The notes below the pieces were generated by a model. It ran no database searches. It worked only from the letters and a program-made list of their open reading frames with translations, and was not told where the DNA came from. A program made the position numbers and the translations under genes. From Mytilisepta virgata (Eukaryota; Mollusca; Bivalvia; Mytilida; Mytilidae), in assembly GCA_028015205.1 (NCBI GenBank), contig CM051510.1:34100580-34164579 (forward strand): a stretch of 64,000 nucleotides of DNA, given 5' to 3'. Below, piece by piece: positions 1 through 11,759 of the stretch (its first letter is position 1; each line of letters opens with the position of its first letter).

Positions 1-978
1 TTTACGATACTTGGTACCATTATTCGGTCATACTCTGACTCGCTTTGACTGACCCTGCGAAACCGATCTATTTTTAGTAACGGAGTTATCTGCCCGACAT
101 TCAAAAACCTTGTTTGCAGATAAACTCAGAAACCGTAACGGTTATCAAAAATCTGAAGCGGGGGAAATGTTGCTAGCCTCCTGGACATGATTCGTCACGC
201 AAAAAAAAAAATTTCGATCAACTTCCTGGTTACGCGTTTTTGACTCGAAAAGTGTCGCGACTCGTCAAAATTTTTTTCTTCAAAACGGTTAGTCCTAGAG
301 ACTTGGGACCTTCATCAATCATCCTGGATGACATATGTTGCATTCAAAAATGTCAAGGTCAAAGGTCAAATCTCAAGGTCAGAGGTCATGGTACACCTTG
401 TTATCAGGTTAACTCAAAAACCATACAAAATTTAAGCAGACATGTAATGGGGAAAATACTTGTCTCATTTAGACCTTTATTTGATATAAAGGGTCGAACC
501 CTGTACGACAAACGGTTTTCGAGTTATAGCCCTTAACGCGTTTCGGCTAAATGGTTTTTGGCCTATAACTTGAAAATGGTTCGAGATAACATAGTAAACA
601 TATGGGTTATTGGTGACCGTCAACTTATTCCCTTCAATTTAAAATCAAACTCGATTGGCTAATGGCGGAAATTTTCAAAATGGCCGACACTGTAAACAGT
701 TTTTGTGGAAAAGCACGTAAACCGTACAAAATTGAAGCAGACAATACATGGGAAAATTGTTCGTCACGTCGAAATCTACAAAAAAGTCTTCAGGACCGAA
801 ACCGTAAGTTCTACGATGACTCCTTAAAGAGTTACTGCCCCTGACGTATGTTTGTTTTATACTATATCTCGAAAACCATTATAGATATGAAGAAAATGTT
901 AATACAAAAAAAGATCAGTTACAAAAGATCTACATTTTAGTACCAAGGTCAAAAGTCAGATATCAAGGTCATCCAAAA

Positions 979-1550
979 AGCCCTTAGCAACCGATGGAAA
1001 AGTACCTAGCAACCATATATATTTATGTTCAGGATCATATTATAGAGCCATAGAGGTCAAAATGGAAGGTCAAGGGTCAAGGTCATCGAAAAAGTCCTTA
1101 GTAACCGACGGAAAAGTACCTAGCAACCATATATATTTATGCTGAGGATCATATTATAGAGCCATAGAGGTCAAAATTGAAGGTCAAGGATCAAGGTCAT
1201 TGAAAAAGTCCTTAGCAACCGATGGAAAAGTACCTAGCAACCATATATATTTCTGTTCAGAATCCAGTTTTAGAGCTGTAGAGGTGAAAATGGAAGGTCA
1301 AGGGTCAAGGTCAATGAAAAAGTCCTTAGCAACCGATAGAAAAGTACCTAGCAACCATATATATTTATGTTCAGGACCCTATTTTAGAGCTGTAGAGATC
1401 AAAATGGTAGGTCATGGTCAAGGTCATAAAAAAAGTCATTAGCAACCGATGTAAAAGTACCTAGCAACCATATATATCTATGTTCAGGAACCTCTTTCAG
1501 AGCTGTAGAGGTCAAATCAAAGGTCAATGGTCAAGGTCATGGTGACAGAG
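979..1550 (+). repeat. 114-bp core tandem repeat, five units (copy A)
   Basis: Units begin at 979, 1093, 1207, 1321 and 1434. Each opens with a form of CCTTAGCAACCGATGG, continues through TACCTAGCAACCATATATAT, and closes with clustered AGGTCA half-sites. Confidence 0.92.
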
Positions 1551-1619
1551 TCCTATATTTTGACTAATATCCTTAGCAACTGAGGATTAAAAGGTCAATT
1601 TGACACGGGAAAGACCTTG

Positions 1620-1640
1620 CAATTGTTCTCTGAACAATTG
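1620..1640 (+). repeat. 3' terminal hairpin of copy A
   Basis: Nine-base arms CAATTGTTC and GAACAATTG around a three-base loop, directly after GGGAAAGACCTTG and followed by TCTTTTTAATTA. Same position in copies B, C and in the 7.1-kb fragment. Confidence 0.85.
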
Positions 1641-1654
1641 TCTTTTTAATTATT

Positions 1655-1743
1655 AAGGTCTTTCCCACTACAGTGGAAAGACCTTATTGTATTTCTTCTG
1701 ATTATTATTATTAAGGTCTTTCCCACTACAGTGGAAAGACCTT
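1655..1743 (+). repeat. Two 31-bp palindromes in a 58-bp tandem duplication
   Basis: AAGGTCTTTCC and its complement GGAAAGACCTT flank the spacer CACTACAGT at 1655-1685, and again at 1713-1743. Copy C has the same stem at 3694-3725 with a different spacer (CTTTGCAGAA). Confidence 0.92.
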
Positions 1744-2800
1744 ATTGTATTTCTTCTGATTATTATTATTATTATTCTTCTTCTTTTCCGCGGTCACTAT
1801 AACAAAAGTGTCGCGACATATCTTTACGATACTTGGTACCATTATTCGGTCATACTCTGACTCGCTTTGACTGACCCTGCGAAACCGATCTATTTTAAGT
1901 AACGGAGTTATCTGCCCGACATTCAAAAACCTTGTTTGCAGATAAACTCAGAAACCGTAACCGTTATCAAAAATCTGAAGCGGGGGAAATGTTGCTACAC
2001 TCCTGGTCATGATTCGTCATGCAAAAAAAAAAATTTCGATCAACTTCCTGGTTACGCGTTTTTGACTCGAAAAGTGTCGCGACTCGTCAAATTTTTTTTC
2101 TTCAAAACGGTAAGTCCTAGAGACTTGGGACCTGCACCAATCATCCTGGATGACATATGTTGCATTCAAAAATGTCAAGGTCAAAGGTCAAATCTCAAGG
2201 TCAGAGGTCATGGTACACCTTGTTATCAGGTTAACTCAAAAACCATACAAAATTTAAGCAGACATGTAATGGGGAAAATACTTGTCTCATTTAGACCTTT
2301 ATTTGATATAAAGGGTCGAACCCTGTACGACAAACTGTTTTCGAGTTATAGCCCTTAACGCGTTTCGGCTAAATGGTTTTTGGCCTATAACTTGAAAATG
2401 GTTCGAGATAACATAGTAAACATATGGGTTATTGGTGACCGTCAACTTATTCCCTTCAATTTAAAATTAAACTCGATTGGCTAATGGCGGCCATTTTCAA
2501 AATGGCCGACACTGTAAACAGTTTTTGTGGAAAAGCACGTAAACCGTACAAAATTGAAGCAGACAATACATGGGAAAATTGTTCGTCACGTCGAAATCTA
2601 CAAAAAAGTCTTCAGGACCGAAACCGTAAGTTCTACGATGACTCCTTAAAGAGTTACTGCCCCTGACGTATGTTTGTTTGATACTATATCTCGAAAACCA
2701 TTATAGATATGAAGAAAATGTTGATACAAAAAAAAATCAGTTACAAAAGATCTACATTTTAGTACCAAGGTCAAAAGTCAGATATCAAGGTCATCCAAAA

Positions 2801-3590
2801 AGCCCTTAGCAACCGATGGAAAAGTACCTAGCAACCATATATATTTATGTTCAGGATCATATTATAGAGCCATAGAGGTCAAAATGGAAGGTCAAGGGTC
2901 AAGGTCATCGAAAAAGTCCTTAGTAACCGACGGAAAAGTACCTAGCAACCATATATATTTATGCTGAGGATCATATTATAGAGCCATAGAGGTCAAAATT
3001 GAAGGTCAAGGATCAAGGTCATTGAAAAAGTCCTTAGCAACCGATGGAAAAGTACCTAGCAACCATATATATTTATGCTCAGGATCATATTATAGAGCCA
3101 TAGAGGTCAAAATGGAAGGTCAAAATCAAGGTCATTGAAAAAGTCCTTAGCAACCGATGGAAAAGTACCTAGCAACCATATATATTTCTGTTCAGGACTC
3201 TATTTTAGAGCTGTAGAGATCAAAATGGAAGGTCAAGGTCATCGAAAAAGCCCTTAGCAACCGATTGAAAAGTACCTAGCAACCATATATATTTATGTTC
3301 AGAATCCTGATTTAGAGCTGTAGAGGTGAAAATGGAAGGCCAAGGGTCAAGGTCAATGAAAAAGTCCTTAGCAACCGATAGAAAAGTACCTAGCAACCAT
3401 ATATATTTATGTTCAGGACCCTATTTTAGAGCTGTAGAGATCAAAATGGAAGGTCATGGTCAAGGTCATAGAAAAAGTCATTAGCAACCGATGTAAAAGT
3501 ACCTAGCAACCATATATATCTATGTTCAGGAACCTCTTTCAGAGCTGTAGAGGTCAAATCAAAGGTCAATGGTCAAGGTCATGGTGACAG
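2801..3590 (+). repeat. 114-bp core tandem repeat, seven units (copy B)
   Basis: Units begin near 2801, 2915, 3029, 3142, 3249, 3363 and 3476. The fourth unit is shortened to 107 bp. Two more units than copy A, which accounts for most of the length difference. Confidence 0.92.
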
Positions 3591-3693
3591 AGTCCTATAT
3601 TTTGACTAATATCCTTAACAACTGAGGATTAAAAGGTAAATTTGACACGGGAAAGACCTTGCAATTGTTCTCTGAACAATTGTCTTTTTAATT

Positions 3694-5110
3694 AAGGTCT
3701 TTCCCTTTGCAGAAGGAAAGACCTTACTGTATTTCTTATGATTATTATTATTATTATTATTATTATTTTTTTTTTTCTGCCGCAGATGTCAAAAAAGTGT
3801 CGCGACCTATCATTACGAAACTTAGTACTATTAAACGGTACTACTTGGGCTCGACTTGAGTCGGCCTGCGAAACCGATCTATTTTTAGTAACGGGGTTAT
3901 CTGCCCCAGACCGTAAAACCTTGTTTGCAGATTAACTCAAAAACCGTAACCGTTATCAAAAATCTGAAGTAGGGAAAATGTTGCTCAACTCCTGGACATG
4001 ATTCGTCATGCAAAAAAAAATGTTCTGATCGACTTCCTGGTTACGCGTTTTTGACCCGAAAAGTGTCGCGACACGTCAAATTTTTTTTCTTCAAAACGGT
4101 AAGTCCTAGAGACTTGGGACCTTCACCAATCATCCTGGATGACATATGTTGCATTCAAAAATGTCAAGGTCAAAGGTCAAATCTCAAGGTCAGAGGTCAT
4201 GGTACACCTTGTTATCAGGTTAACTCAAAAACCATACAAAATTTAAGCAGACATGTAATGGGGAAAATACTTGTCTCATTTAGACCTTTATTTGATATAA
4301 AGGGTCGAACCCTGTACGACAAACGGTTTTCGAGTTATAGCCCTTAACGCGTTTCGGCTAAATGGTTTTTGGCCTATAACTTGAAAATGGTTCGAGATAA
4401 CATAGTAAACATATGGGTTATTGGTGACCGTCAACTTATTCCCTTCAATTTAAAATCAAACTTGATTGGCTAATGGCGGCCATTTTCAAAATGGCCGACA
4501 CTGTAAACAGTTTTTGTGGAAAAGCACGTAAACCGTACAAAATTGAAGCAGACAATACATGGGAAAATTGTTCGTCACGTCGAAATCTACAAAAAAGTCT
4601 TCAGGACCGAAACCGTAAAACTTGTAGTTTTTGAGTTATTGCACTTGATTTGTATGTTAAAACTGGTTTTTTGCTTATAACTTGAAAACCGTATTAGATA
4701 GTATAGTAAACATGTATACTTAAATGAATCAGTATGCAAAGACCTACAATTTGAGTCAAAGGTCAAAGGTCATGGGTCAAGGTCATTCCCTAGCAACAAG
4801 GTAACGTTAATGAAAAGTCCATAGCAACCATATGTATTCTTAACCAACACTACCTTCTGAGTTTAGAATTAAGTTTTACAACCGAAAGTGACCTTCTGTC
4901 CATAGCAACCGACAAAGTCCTTAACAACCATACTTTTTCTGACACTAGGCCCCTTGATCTTTATTCTGGAACCTATATGATAACTATTGGCAACATTTTA
5001 TCGTAAACAAAATGACTCAATTGTCTTAAGTATTTGTATAGGACACAATAACACTAACTAGAGACAGGGAAAGACCTCACATTTGTTCTCTGAACAAATG
5101 ACTTTTTAAT
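3694..5110 (+). mobile_element. Helentron/Helitron2-like element, copy C (mosaic)
   Basis: Starts with the 32-bp palindrome at 3694-3725 and a TTA run. Identity to A and B is moderate up to about 4030, nearly complete from there to about 4615, then drops sharply. The regular 114-bp core is absent; only diverged pieces remain (TAGCAACCATATGTATTC near 4810). It ends with GGGAAAGACCTC and a hairpin at 5080-5100 with arms CATTTGTTC and GAACAAATG. That hairpin carries a compensating base-pair change relative to A and B. Confidence 0.68.
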
Positions 5111-6123
5111 TATTATTATTCTTTCTCCTGCCAAAATTCAATTAAATTTGTCGGAAAAGTTTTTAGGCATATTGACATGAAATTTGGCACCAAGTATCAG
5201 TCAGACATAAGCTATCACGCGGTGAGGCCGCTAAAGGTTCCCATGTACCTTATAAGAGTTTCCTCCCCTATTACTGTTATGACTGTTATCAGATCTCCTC
5301 AAAAACCGTAAGAGATATCGACATGAAACCTTTTGCAATTTCTTTGGTTCATCTGTGCACACATTAATCACATCTTCCGAAAAGGATCTGACGACATCTT
5401 ATAAGAGTTATTTCCCTTTATATAAATTTTACTTTTGATTTTTCAGACAAATTTAAGTTTGAGTTAAGATACAAGCACGAGCCTTCATATTTAGGGATCG
5501 TTTTTTGTACCAAGAAAAATTAGGTCAAGGTCAAAGGTCAAGGTCACGGTCTAATTTTTGAAATTTCCTTGTTATCAGATCTCCTCTGAAACGGTAGAAG
5601 ATAGCTGATAAAATGTAATGGGCAAAATGTCGGGGACATCGAGACAATGCGTAGTTTTCCTTAAGTCAAGTCGTATGACGTCATCTTCTATGCGTTATTG
5701 GCCTTTGAACGCTTAAAATTACGGTTTTTGGCTAATAACTTAATAATGGTACAAGATAGAGGCATGGGGTCTTTTGTTTTGACACCAGGGACAAGTGACC
5801 TTCAAAATGGTGTCAAGGTCAAAGGTCAAAGTCATGTTCTAAAAAATGATCTTTTTCATATTTGAAGTGTAATACATTAAATTTTTTCAAAAATGCATTA
5901 TTTTTTAGCAAGAATCATTTAAAATATGTTATTTTCCATTTTCGTAAGACAAAAAATGAAAAAAAATGAAAAATATTCAAAGATTGAAAAATTTGAAAAA
6001 AAACCATTTTTTCTTGGCGCAAAATTGTTTTGGCAGTATTTCATATTTCTGTTTGATGTAGCATTTGGTATTTTATAGTACTTCTAGAATTACCTCAACT
6101 TTTAGCACAAATGACCTTTTAAT
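5111..6123 (+). mobile_element. Diverged Helentron/Helitron2-like copy D
   Basis: Begins with TTATTATTATTC directly after the hairpin of copy C. It lacks the AAGGTC palindrome. It keeps AGGTCA clusters at about 5523-5555 and 5815-5835. It seems to end at 6105-6123, where 19 bases are identical to the 3' end of the 7.1-kb fragment, although the first hairpin arm has decayed. Boundaries are inferred. Confidence 0.5.
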
Positions 6124-6868
6124 ATGTAAATACAGCCAGCCCCCCCCCCCCCCCCCCCCCTCCTTACCCTTTCGATTTGACTGAATTTACATGGAAATGA
6201 ATATAAAGTACATGTAGACAGCTAGGGGATATCCAGGGCTTCGTTAATGAGAAAAAATTATGACGCTAACTCCAACCAATTTCCTGAAAATAGCGTTCGC
6301 GCAGTGCAGTAATAAAAAGCTATTTTCCGCCAGAAAACACAATATTCGTCCAAATGTTACCAATTTATTGCATCCGAATGTCAAAATTTCGCGTCAAATT
6401 AACAGTAATTTATTTACGGAGATGTCGTCTGCTGAACATGCTGAAATGGCACCGGAAATCGAAATAAATAAACCGTGACATCAAATTTCTACATGAATCT
6501 TCATTCTGACATAAGTAAATGTGTACACGTACACTCCGTTTTCTATTTATGACTATTTCCACATCAAACAGCAAAATGCATTATCCTGTGCCATGTTCAC
6601 CCGACGACGTCCCCTCTCGAAAAGAAAGAAATAAACTAAGTCCAGACATATATCAATGGACGTCACGTGACTTCCACAACGTCATCAATAGAAGCAAACA
6701 TTATAGTAGAAATGTACTTTTACTGTCACTTGTGTATCTAGAGAAATAAAAATACAATGCCCCCCCCCCTACTTGTATTCAGCAATCCATGGAAAACTAG
6801 CTACCTACAAATAAAAAAAATAATTAATAAACAAACAAACAAACAAACAAATAAACAAAAACAAAAAA
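6124..6868. other. Unassigned sequence with C21 tract and short chance frames
   Basis: Holds a run of 21 C at 6140-6160 and an AAAC run near 6830-6860. Two open frames of 72 and 76 codons (6260-6478, 6519-6749) show no recognisable motif and I do not call them genes. Confidence 0.5.
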
Positions 6869-7030
6869 GGCCCGTCCCGCCTTCAGAAAAAGAGATATTG
6901 CTACTTCATTTTTTTTCTTTCTTTTATTTTTCTTTTGACAATTATTATTTGGAACAATATATTAAAAATTTAAATGATTTCAAGAGAAAATAGAAGTAGC
7001 AATACCTCTTTACTGAAGACGGGACGGGCC
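6869..7030. mobile_element. Foldback MITE with 38-39 bp inverted arms and A/T tails
   Basis: The left arm (6869-6907) begins GGCCCGTCCCG; the right arm (6992-7030) ends CGGGACGGGCC. The arms match with a few differences. The outer edges are A-rich on the left and a long T run on the right. Confidence 0.75.
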
Positions 7031-7140
7031 TTTTTTTTTTTTTTTTTTTTTTTTGTCTATTTTATTTATTTCCCAAGAGTTACGCCCCTTGCCAAAAATA
7101 GAGGGCTAGGGCCTCTTTATTACAAAACTGGACACGTGAA

Positions 7141-7190
7141 AAGGAAAGACCTTATCATTTGTGCTAGGCACAAATGACCTTTTAATTACA
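7141..7190 (+). mobile_element. Isolated Helentron-type 3' terminus
   Basis: GGAAAGACCTT (7143-7153), then a hairpin at 7156-7176 with arms CATTTGTGC and GCACAAATG, then ACCTTTTAATTA. Relative to copy C one further stem pair has changed on both sides (T-A to G-C). The upstream kilobase is not homologous to copies A-C. Confidence 0.72.
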
Positions 7191-7618
7191 TATATGTTTC
7201 TTAAACTAAAACAGACTTAATAATAAAATTGATTTGGCTCGTTCAATTTTCATACGATTTTGACGAAATATTTACTTTGACCAGTTAACAAACATATAAA
7301 ACTTTCCACGAATTTGAACCATACAATTTACGGGAATTTCATTGGATACATAGCAGTTTGACAAACAATAATTTTGATCATTTAGAAGCTTGAAGTATGT
7401 GATTAAAACTTTCAGCTGATTTTTAAAGCGTTAACTCATTTATGATTTATTAACGTTGGCCTATTACTGGCTCTTGAGACGGTATTGCTTTGGAGGAGGA
7501 GAGTGGGGGAAGGGGGGGGGGGGGGGGGGGGGGGGGTAATTTCAACAACTCTTCTAGGATTTTTTTTTATATAGTTTCATTTCATTTTAGTTTTAAATTT
7601 TATTTTTTATTTATCTAC

Positions 7619-7661
<43 letters not shown>

Positions 7662-9159
7662 TTATGAATTTTTTTCGTTTTTTATTTTTTTCAATGATCT
7701 TGTCTAGATAAGCTGTAAATCATCTATTTCAAGTCGACATTAAGCCCTATTATTTTTTTTTTCATAAGGGATAACCGCTATGTATACAACAATTTATAAC
7801 GCTTAGATTTTTCTAATAATCCTTTATATTCTGTGAGAGAAAGCTTTCATTGAAAGCATTCTTATACCAAAGTTGTAATAAAATATTTTCTCTATAAAAG
7901 TATTCATGACCTGGAATAAACTTTAGATTCATAAAATTTCTAACATTCAGGAGATACATTCAGATTTATGTTATATTCAATTATCGTAACTCGTCATTTT
8001 TTAGAGTCAAATCGTAATTTATTTCTTGAACAAATTGAAATGCATAAAACTCAATTGACCATATCACGTTTTATAGTATAACTGTTTATTTACATTTTGT
8101 CAAAAAAGAAAAATGGACTAAATTGTAAATCATCCGCCGTAAATTCTGCGTCTACCTGTCTCTTTCCGAGTCCATTATCCTTGTTAATGGTTAAATTATT
8201 CCTCCTATTTTATTGAAACTTTGAATGGTAGTTACCGCTTCGCACATAACAATTTCGGATCAAAGTTAAAGTAAAGACCTGTAAGATATGCAAGAGGACC
8301 TCTGAGGGATTTATCTATTCTTTTCTAACACGGAAAACGGCATCGTCTCAGGTGCAATTCGTTCAACGCATTTTTCATGTGTTTTTACTCTATGACACCG
8401 TTAGATATCGGTAATGTGACGTCGTTTTGGGAAGACACGGACAGTTTTGTTTGTGGGATAAAGTATTTTTAAGCAGGATGCTATTAGCCTATACAATTGT
8501 CAAATTGATATTAAATATTCGTTCATTATTAAGAAATCATTTTAAATAAAAGTTGACAAGAGTTTGGTGACTGTATTCTTACTTTGAATACTAAGATCAA
8601 TTATGTTATATATCCACTGAAAACTTCACAAAAAAAAAAAAATTATAATAAAATCCGAAAATGTTTATTTTCAGGACGTATGTTAAATGCTTTTGGGGGG
8701 ATAAAATCCGACGTCTATAATACCATTGGCATATATTATATCATAGCGCAGTAAAGATATTCATTAAGAGTGAAAATATATATCATAAATTATAGAATGA
8801 TAAACTTTTAGTTTATTTATTGATTGATTGATTGATGATATTTATTGATTTATTGATTGATTGATTGATTTATTTATTATTTATTTATTTATATCTTATC
8901 TTATCTTATTTTGCGTGTATAACCAATGAGTTGTAAATCGACAAAATATTCTTCTTGTGCATCAAAATATTTAGTATGGAATATTACATATCATTATCCT
9001 AGGTACACTGCTATTTTGAATATCTCCTTGTTTTTGGTCCTTCTAACTGCCATCAACGTTAAATACTACTATGCATGAAGTGAGACTGGAGGTTATTTTG
9101 AATAGCTTCAAGTAGATTCTGTACAAAAACCCAGTGCAGTTCACCTTAAGCTATTGTTA
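7191..9159. other. Gene-free stretch with simple repeats
   Basis: Contains a G25 tract at 7512-7536, a TTTA repeat at about 7605-7662, and mixed TTGA/TTTA repeats at about 8812-8905. Nothing else recognised. Confidence 0.6.
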
Positions 9160-9447
9160 TTATTATTACAAACAAAATATGCTAATTTTAACCAGCTTGA
9201 CGCCATTGATAAATTAATTTTTGTACTTAACCCAAATATGGATGTTTTGCCCACGGTTGTTGATTTTGTAAAGCAATCATTTGAGTTGCGACAATGAGAT
9301 CCACATTGGTCAAATTCATACATATTTGTAAATACTTTAATATCTTTGGTTGTATCCATTTGTATGTAGTTACATGTTCATTGTTTTTGTATGTTTGTGT
9401 TTGCTTAACCTCTTGAGGTTTTTATTATGCAATAAAGTTGTAAAGTT
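9160..9447 (+). pseudogene. LINE 3' relic: ORF2 C-terminus, 3' UTR and tail
   Basis: An open stretch ends at TGA 9295-9297 and closes with DFVKQSFELRQ. This matches the C-termini of the two larger LINE relics here (FFLKQSLELR ending at 17099, FIRQSLELR ending at 43415). The 3' UTR has AATAAA at 9431 and a GTTGTAAAGTTGTA tail repeat, as expected for a non-LTR retrotransposon. Heavily 5' truncated; no catalytic part remains. Family name not assignable from this piece. Confidence 0.72.
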
Positions 9448-9660
9448 GTATTATTACCTATTTATTATTATTTACATTTTCAGGTGAACTAATTTTCCAG
9501 TAGTGAATGTCTATTCTCGTATGAATATTGTTTAAATATCTGTATACTCTGTGTTGGATTTTGTGTTTGTTCATAATTGTACCTTGTTGGGAGACGGCTT
9601 ATATAGGCTCAACCTGCTGCCCAGTCCTATTCAGTTTCTTGAATAAAATAATGTTTAAAT
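9448..9660 (+). mobile_element. Probable retroelement 3' UTR
   Basis: A moderately GC-rich block containing GGGAGACGGCTTATATAGG, followed by AATAAA at 9642. It resembles the 3' end of a repeat I associate with molluscan non-LTR elements; no coding part is attached. Confidence 0.4.
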
Positions 9661-11759
9661 TACCCTGGCGGTCATCTGTAGGCCTTTAATATTGCACAAA
9701 TGTGTTTTTGGCACTTAATACATTCAAATAATATTTCAAGCACTTCCCATTTAAGAAGCTGTAACATGAATAGATTAATTGTTGTTTAACTTCACGTCGT
9801 CGGCGACAGTTATACAATGTAAGCTCTTTGGTAACTGTAAAAAAACTGGACACATATTAATGTCATCTCTTTTTCCACATATTGGAGCAACCATTTGCTT
9901 TTCACGAGGCAAAGCTAGAATTCAACAAAAAGGCAGACTCCAAAATGTAATGAAAAAGGCAGCCTTGAATATCACCTATAAACAAAAAAGCCTATTGAAT
10001 GCAAAAAATCAAAACGAAAAAGAAAGAAAAATAGAAAAAGATGTTCCCTGATCCAAGACAACTCCCCCCAATAAAAATCAAATGATTGCTGTCTATCATA
10101 ATCATTCAAAGTTATGTGTATTGAAAAGAGTTTAACACAATTTTTGTTTTTGTTTTTGTTTTTTGTTTTTTGTTTTTTTGTTACTTAAACAACCTGTAGA
10201 TATCCGGGTATGTGTTAAATATATTAAAAAATCACTGAATAGTACATACATAGAATATAAAATGATATAGTAACAATTTTCCTGATGATAAAACTCACTT
10301 GTATTGCGAACACCTTAGTAGAATCAAAAAGAAATATCGACAACTTCGAAACCAGTAACAAGCAAATATTTCTACAGAACCCATTCATTTTTTTTTCAAT
10401 GCCGGACGACCATGGCTTTTTGACAAAACGTTCCTAAAGTCAGAGTAGATTTTGACCAGTTAAAATCTTGCTCACGTCACAGGTCGCTTATACTGTTACT
10501 GTCTGTGTTTCGATCCTGTAAGGTAAGCATTATTGTGGCGTAGTTGTTTTTTCTTTTTTTTTCTTTTTTTTTTTTTTTTTTTTTTTTTTGGGGGGGGGGG
10601 GGGGGGGGGCGAGTGTTGCTATATACGACATAGTATTATGGGGGTAGTAGAAATTTTGTTTATTGTAAATATTGTTATTGTTTGTATTTTGATTATATCT
10701 GTTCCAAATATTCAAGAATTGCCGTGCCTTAAGTTATTAAAACTTTATTGTCACTTTTAAGCAACCTGAACTTGAATCATACACCCAACATACATTTTGA
10801 CTACCAAAAACTGTCCTTCTGCCCAAGAATGTATTTGTCTAATTTTACTACTCCCCTATGGGTAAAACTAAGGCGTTACTTCTAAAAATGTGACTAATTG
10901 CAGAAATTGTTCATCGATTTCTGGGATTAAAAGATTTTAGAGTCATTTGGGATAATGATTTCAAGTAATCGATTTGGGTTAGTGACGTTGTCTTTTCTTG
11001 GAGATCCCAGATGTGCTCTCTCTTTAATTCATCTTTTTACGACCGTTTTACGGTTTTATTTCCACGTCGTAAAATTTGACAATCGACCAGAGAGCCTACG
11101 AAGTGCATAGATATCCATTTACCGCGGAGTAAACATTGTCATTCGGAAACAGAGGCTAAGAAAATCTTAAGATGTCCTTTTCGCCTGAAAGGTTTTGTAT
11201 GAATCATAGTAAAATAGAAACAAATCGGGTTTTGTTTCGAAAGCTTTTGTGATTTCTGTTTTTGATATAACGCTTCAAGGAAGGGGGTAATAAAATACAG
11301 TGTCGTCAGTTCTTCTTTTGAAGTAAGATCTTCAGCCGTGTAATAATAATAAGAGGTTTTACAATTCCACCGCTCTAACTCTATAACATGTAAATCATAT
11401 CAAAAACAATTTGTATACATGTCCACGTGTATAGATGGAAGTATGTTAAACCGACTCCATTTTTCATATCTCCTCTATGAGCAGATGGCGTAACATTACA
11501 ATGGTGATCAAAGCGACTTTGAAGTTGCTGCCATGTGAATACTTAAGATGACACAAATTACTTATCCTGGGTTTTAATTAAATATTCATTGCTAATTTTA
11601 GAATACCTGATTAATATTCGCCTTTCTCTTCTCTTATTTATCTTATATTTTTGTTTTAATATGAATTATTTGATACAAAGTAATGTATTTATTATCGCCA
11701 TAGAACTTGTATTACAATACAAACAATAGACATTGGTATCATAAAGGCGCAAATTTGGT
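9661..11759. other. Gene-free stretch
   Basis: Contains a TTTTTG repeat at about 10142-10180 and an abrupt T26 to G20 junction at 10564-10609. Open frames at 9779-10051 and over the homopolymers look like chance. No other structure seen. Confidence 0.55.

Larger units (their letters stand above)
1..1654 (+). mobile_element. Helentron/Helitron2-like non-autonomous element, copy A (5' end outside window)
   Basis: First of several head-to-tail copies. Base 1 corresponds to base 1823 of copy B, so the 5' terminus is missing. The copy holds a conserved 5' block, five 114-bp core repeats (979-1550), the motif GGGAAAGACCTT (1607-1618) and then a terminal hairpin at 1620-1640. The 12-bp motif is the inverse of AAGGTCTTTCCC, which opens the next copy. 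A 5' terminal motif, its subterminal inverse, a following hairpin, an internal microsatellite and core tandem repeats together match the published structure of Helentron-associated elements. No Rep/helicase coding is present. Class assignment is inference; the repeat itself is certain. Confidence 0.7.
1655..3693 (+). mobile_element. Helentron/Helitron2-like element, copy B (complete)
   Basis: Starts with AAGGTCTTTCCC at 1655, next to the end of copy A. The first 58 bp (terminal motif, its inverse, and TTA run) are duplicated in tandem (1655-1712 and 1713-1770). Then come a TTA/TTC microsatellite, a conserved block nearly identical to copy A, seven 114-bp core units (2801-3590), GGGAAAGACCTT and a terminal hairpin at 3662-3682. 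The junctions with A and C carry almost no spacer, as expected when rolling-circle replication runs past its terminator. Small open frames inside (for example 1936-2358) recur with the repeat and look non-coding. Confidence 0.72.

Noticed and set aside
1620..1640. Classical Helitron 3' end
   Set aside because: No CTRR follows the hairpin. The asymmetric inverted motif before the hairpin fits the Helentron/Helitron2 variant instead.
979..3590. CRISPR-like array
   Set aside because: The 114-bp units abut one another with no unique spacers, and the context is eukaryotic mobile DNA.
240..4347. Recurring 98-140 codon and 60 codon open frames in copies A-C
   Set aside because: They repeat because the DNA repeats, keep no codon-position bias that I can see, contain AGGTCA clusters and lack recognisable domains.
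6260..6749. Two adjacent open frames as a small gene
   Set aside because: No motif, signal or splice context, and they lie between repeat fragments.
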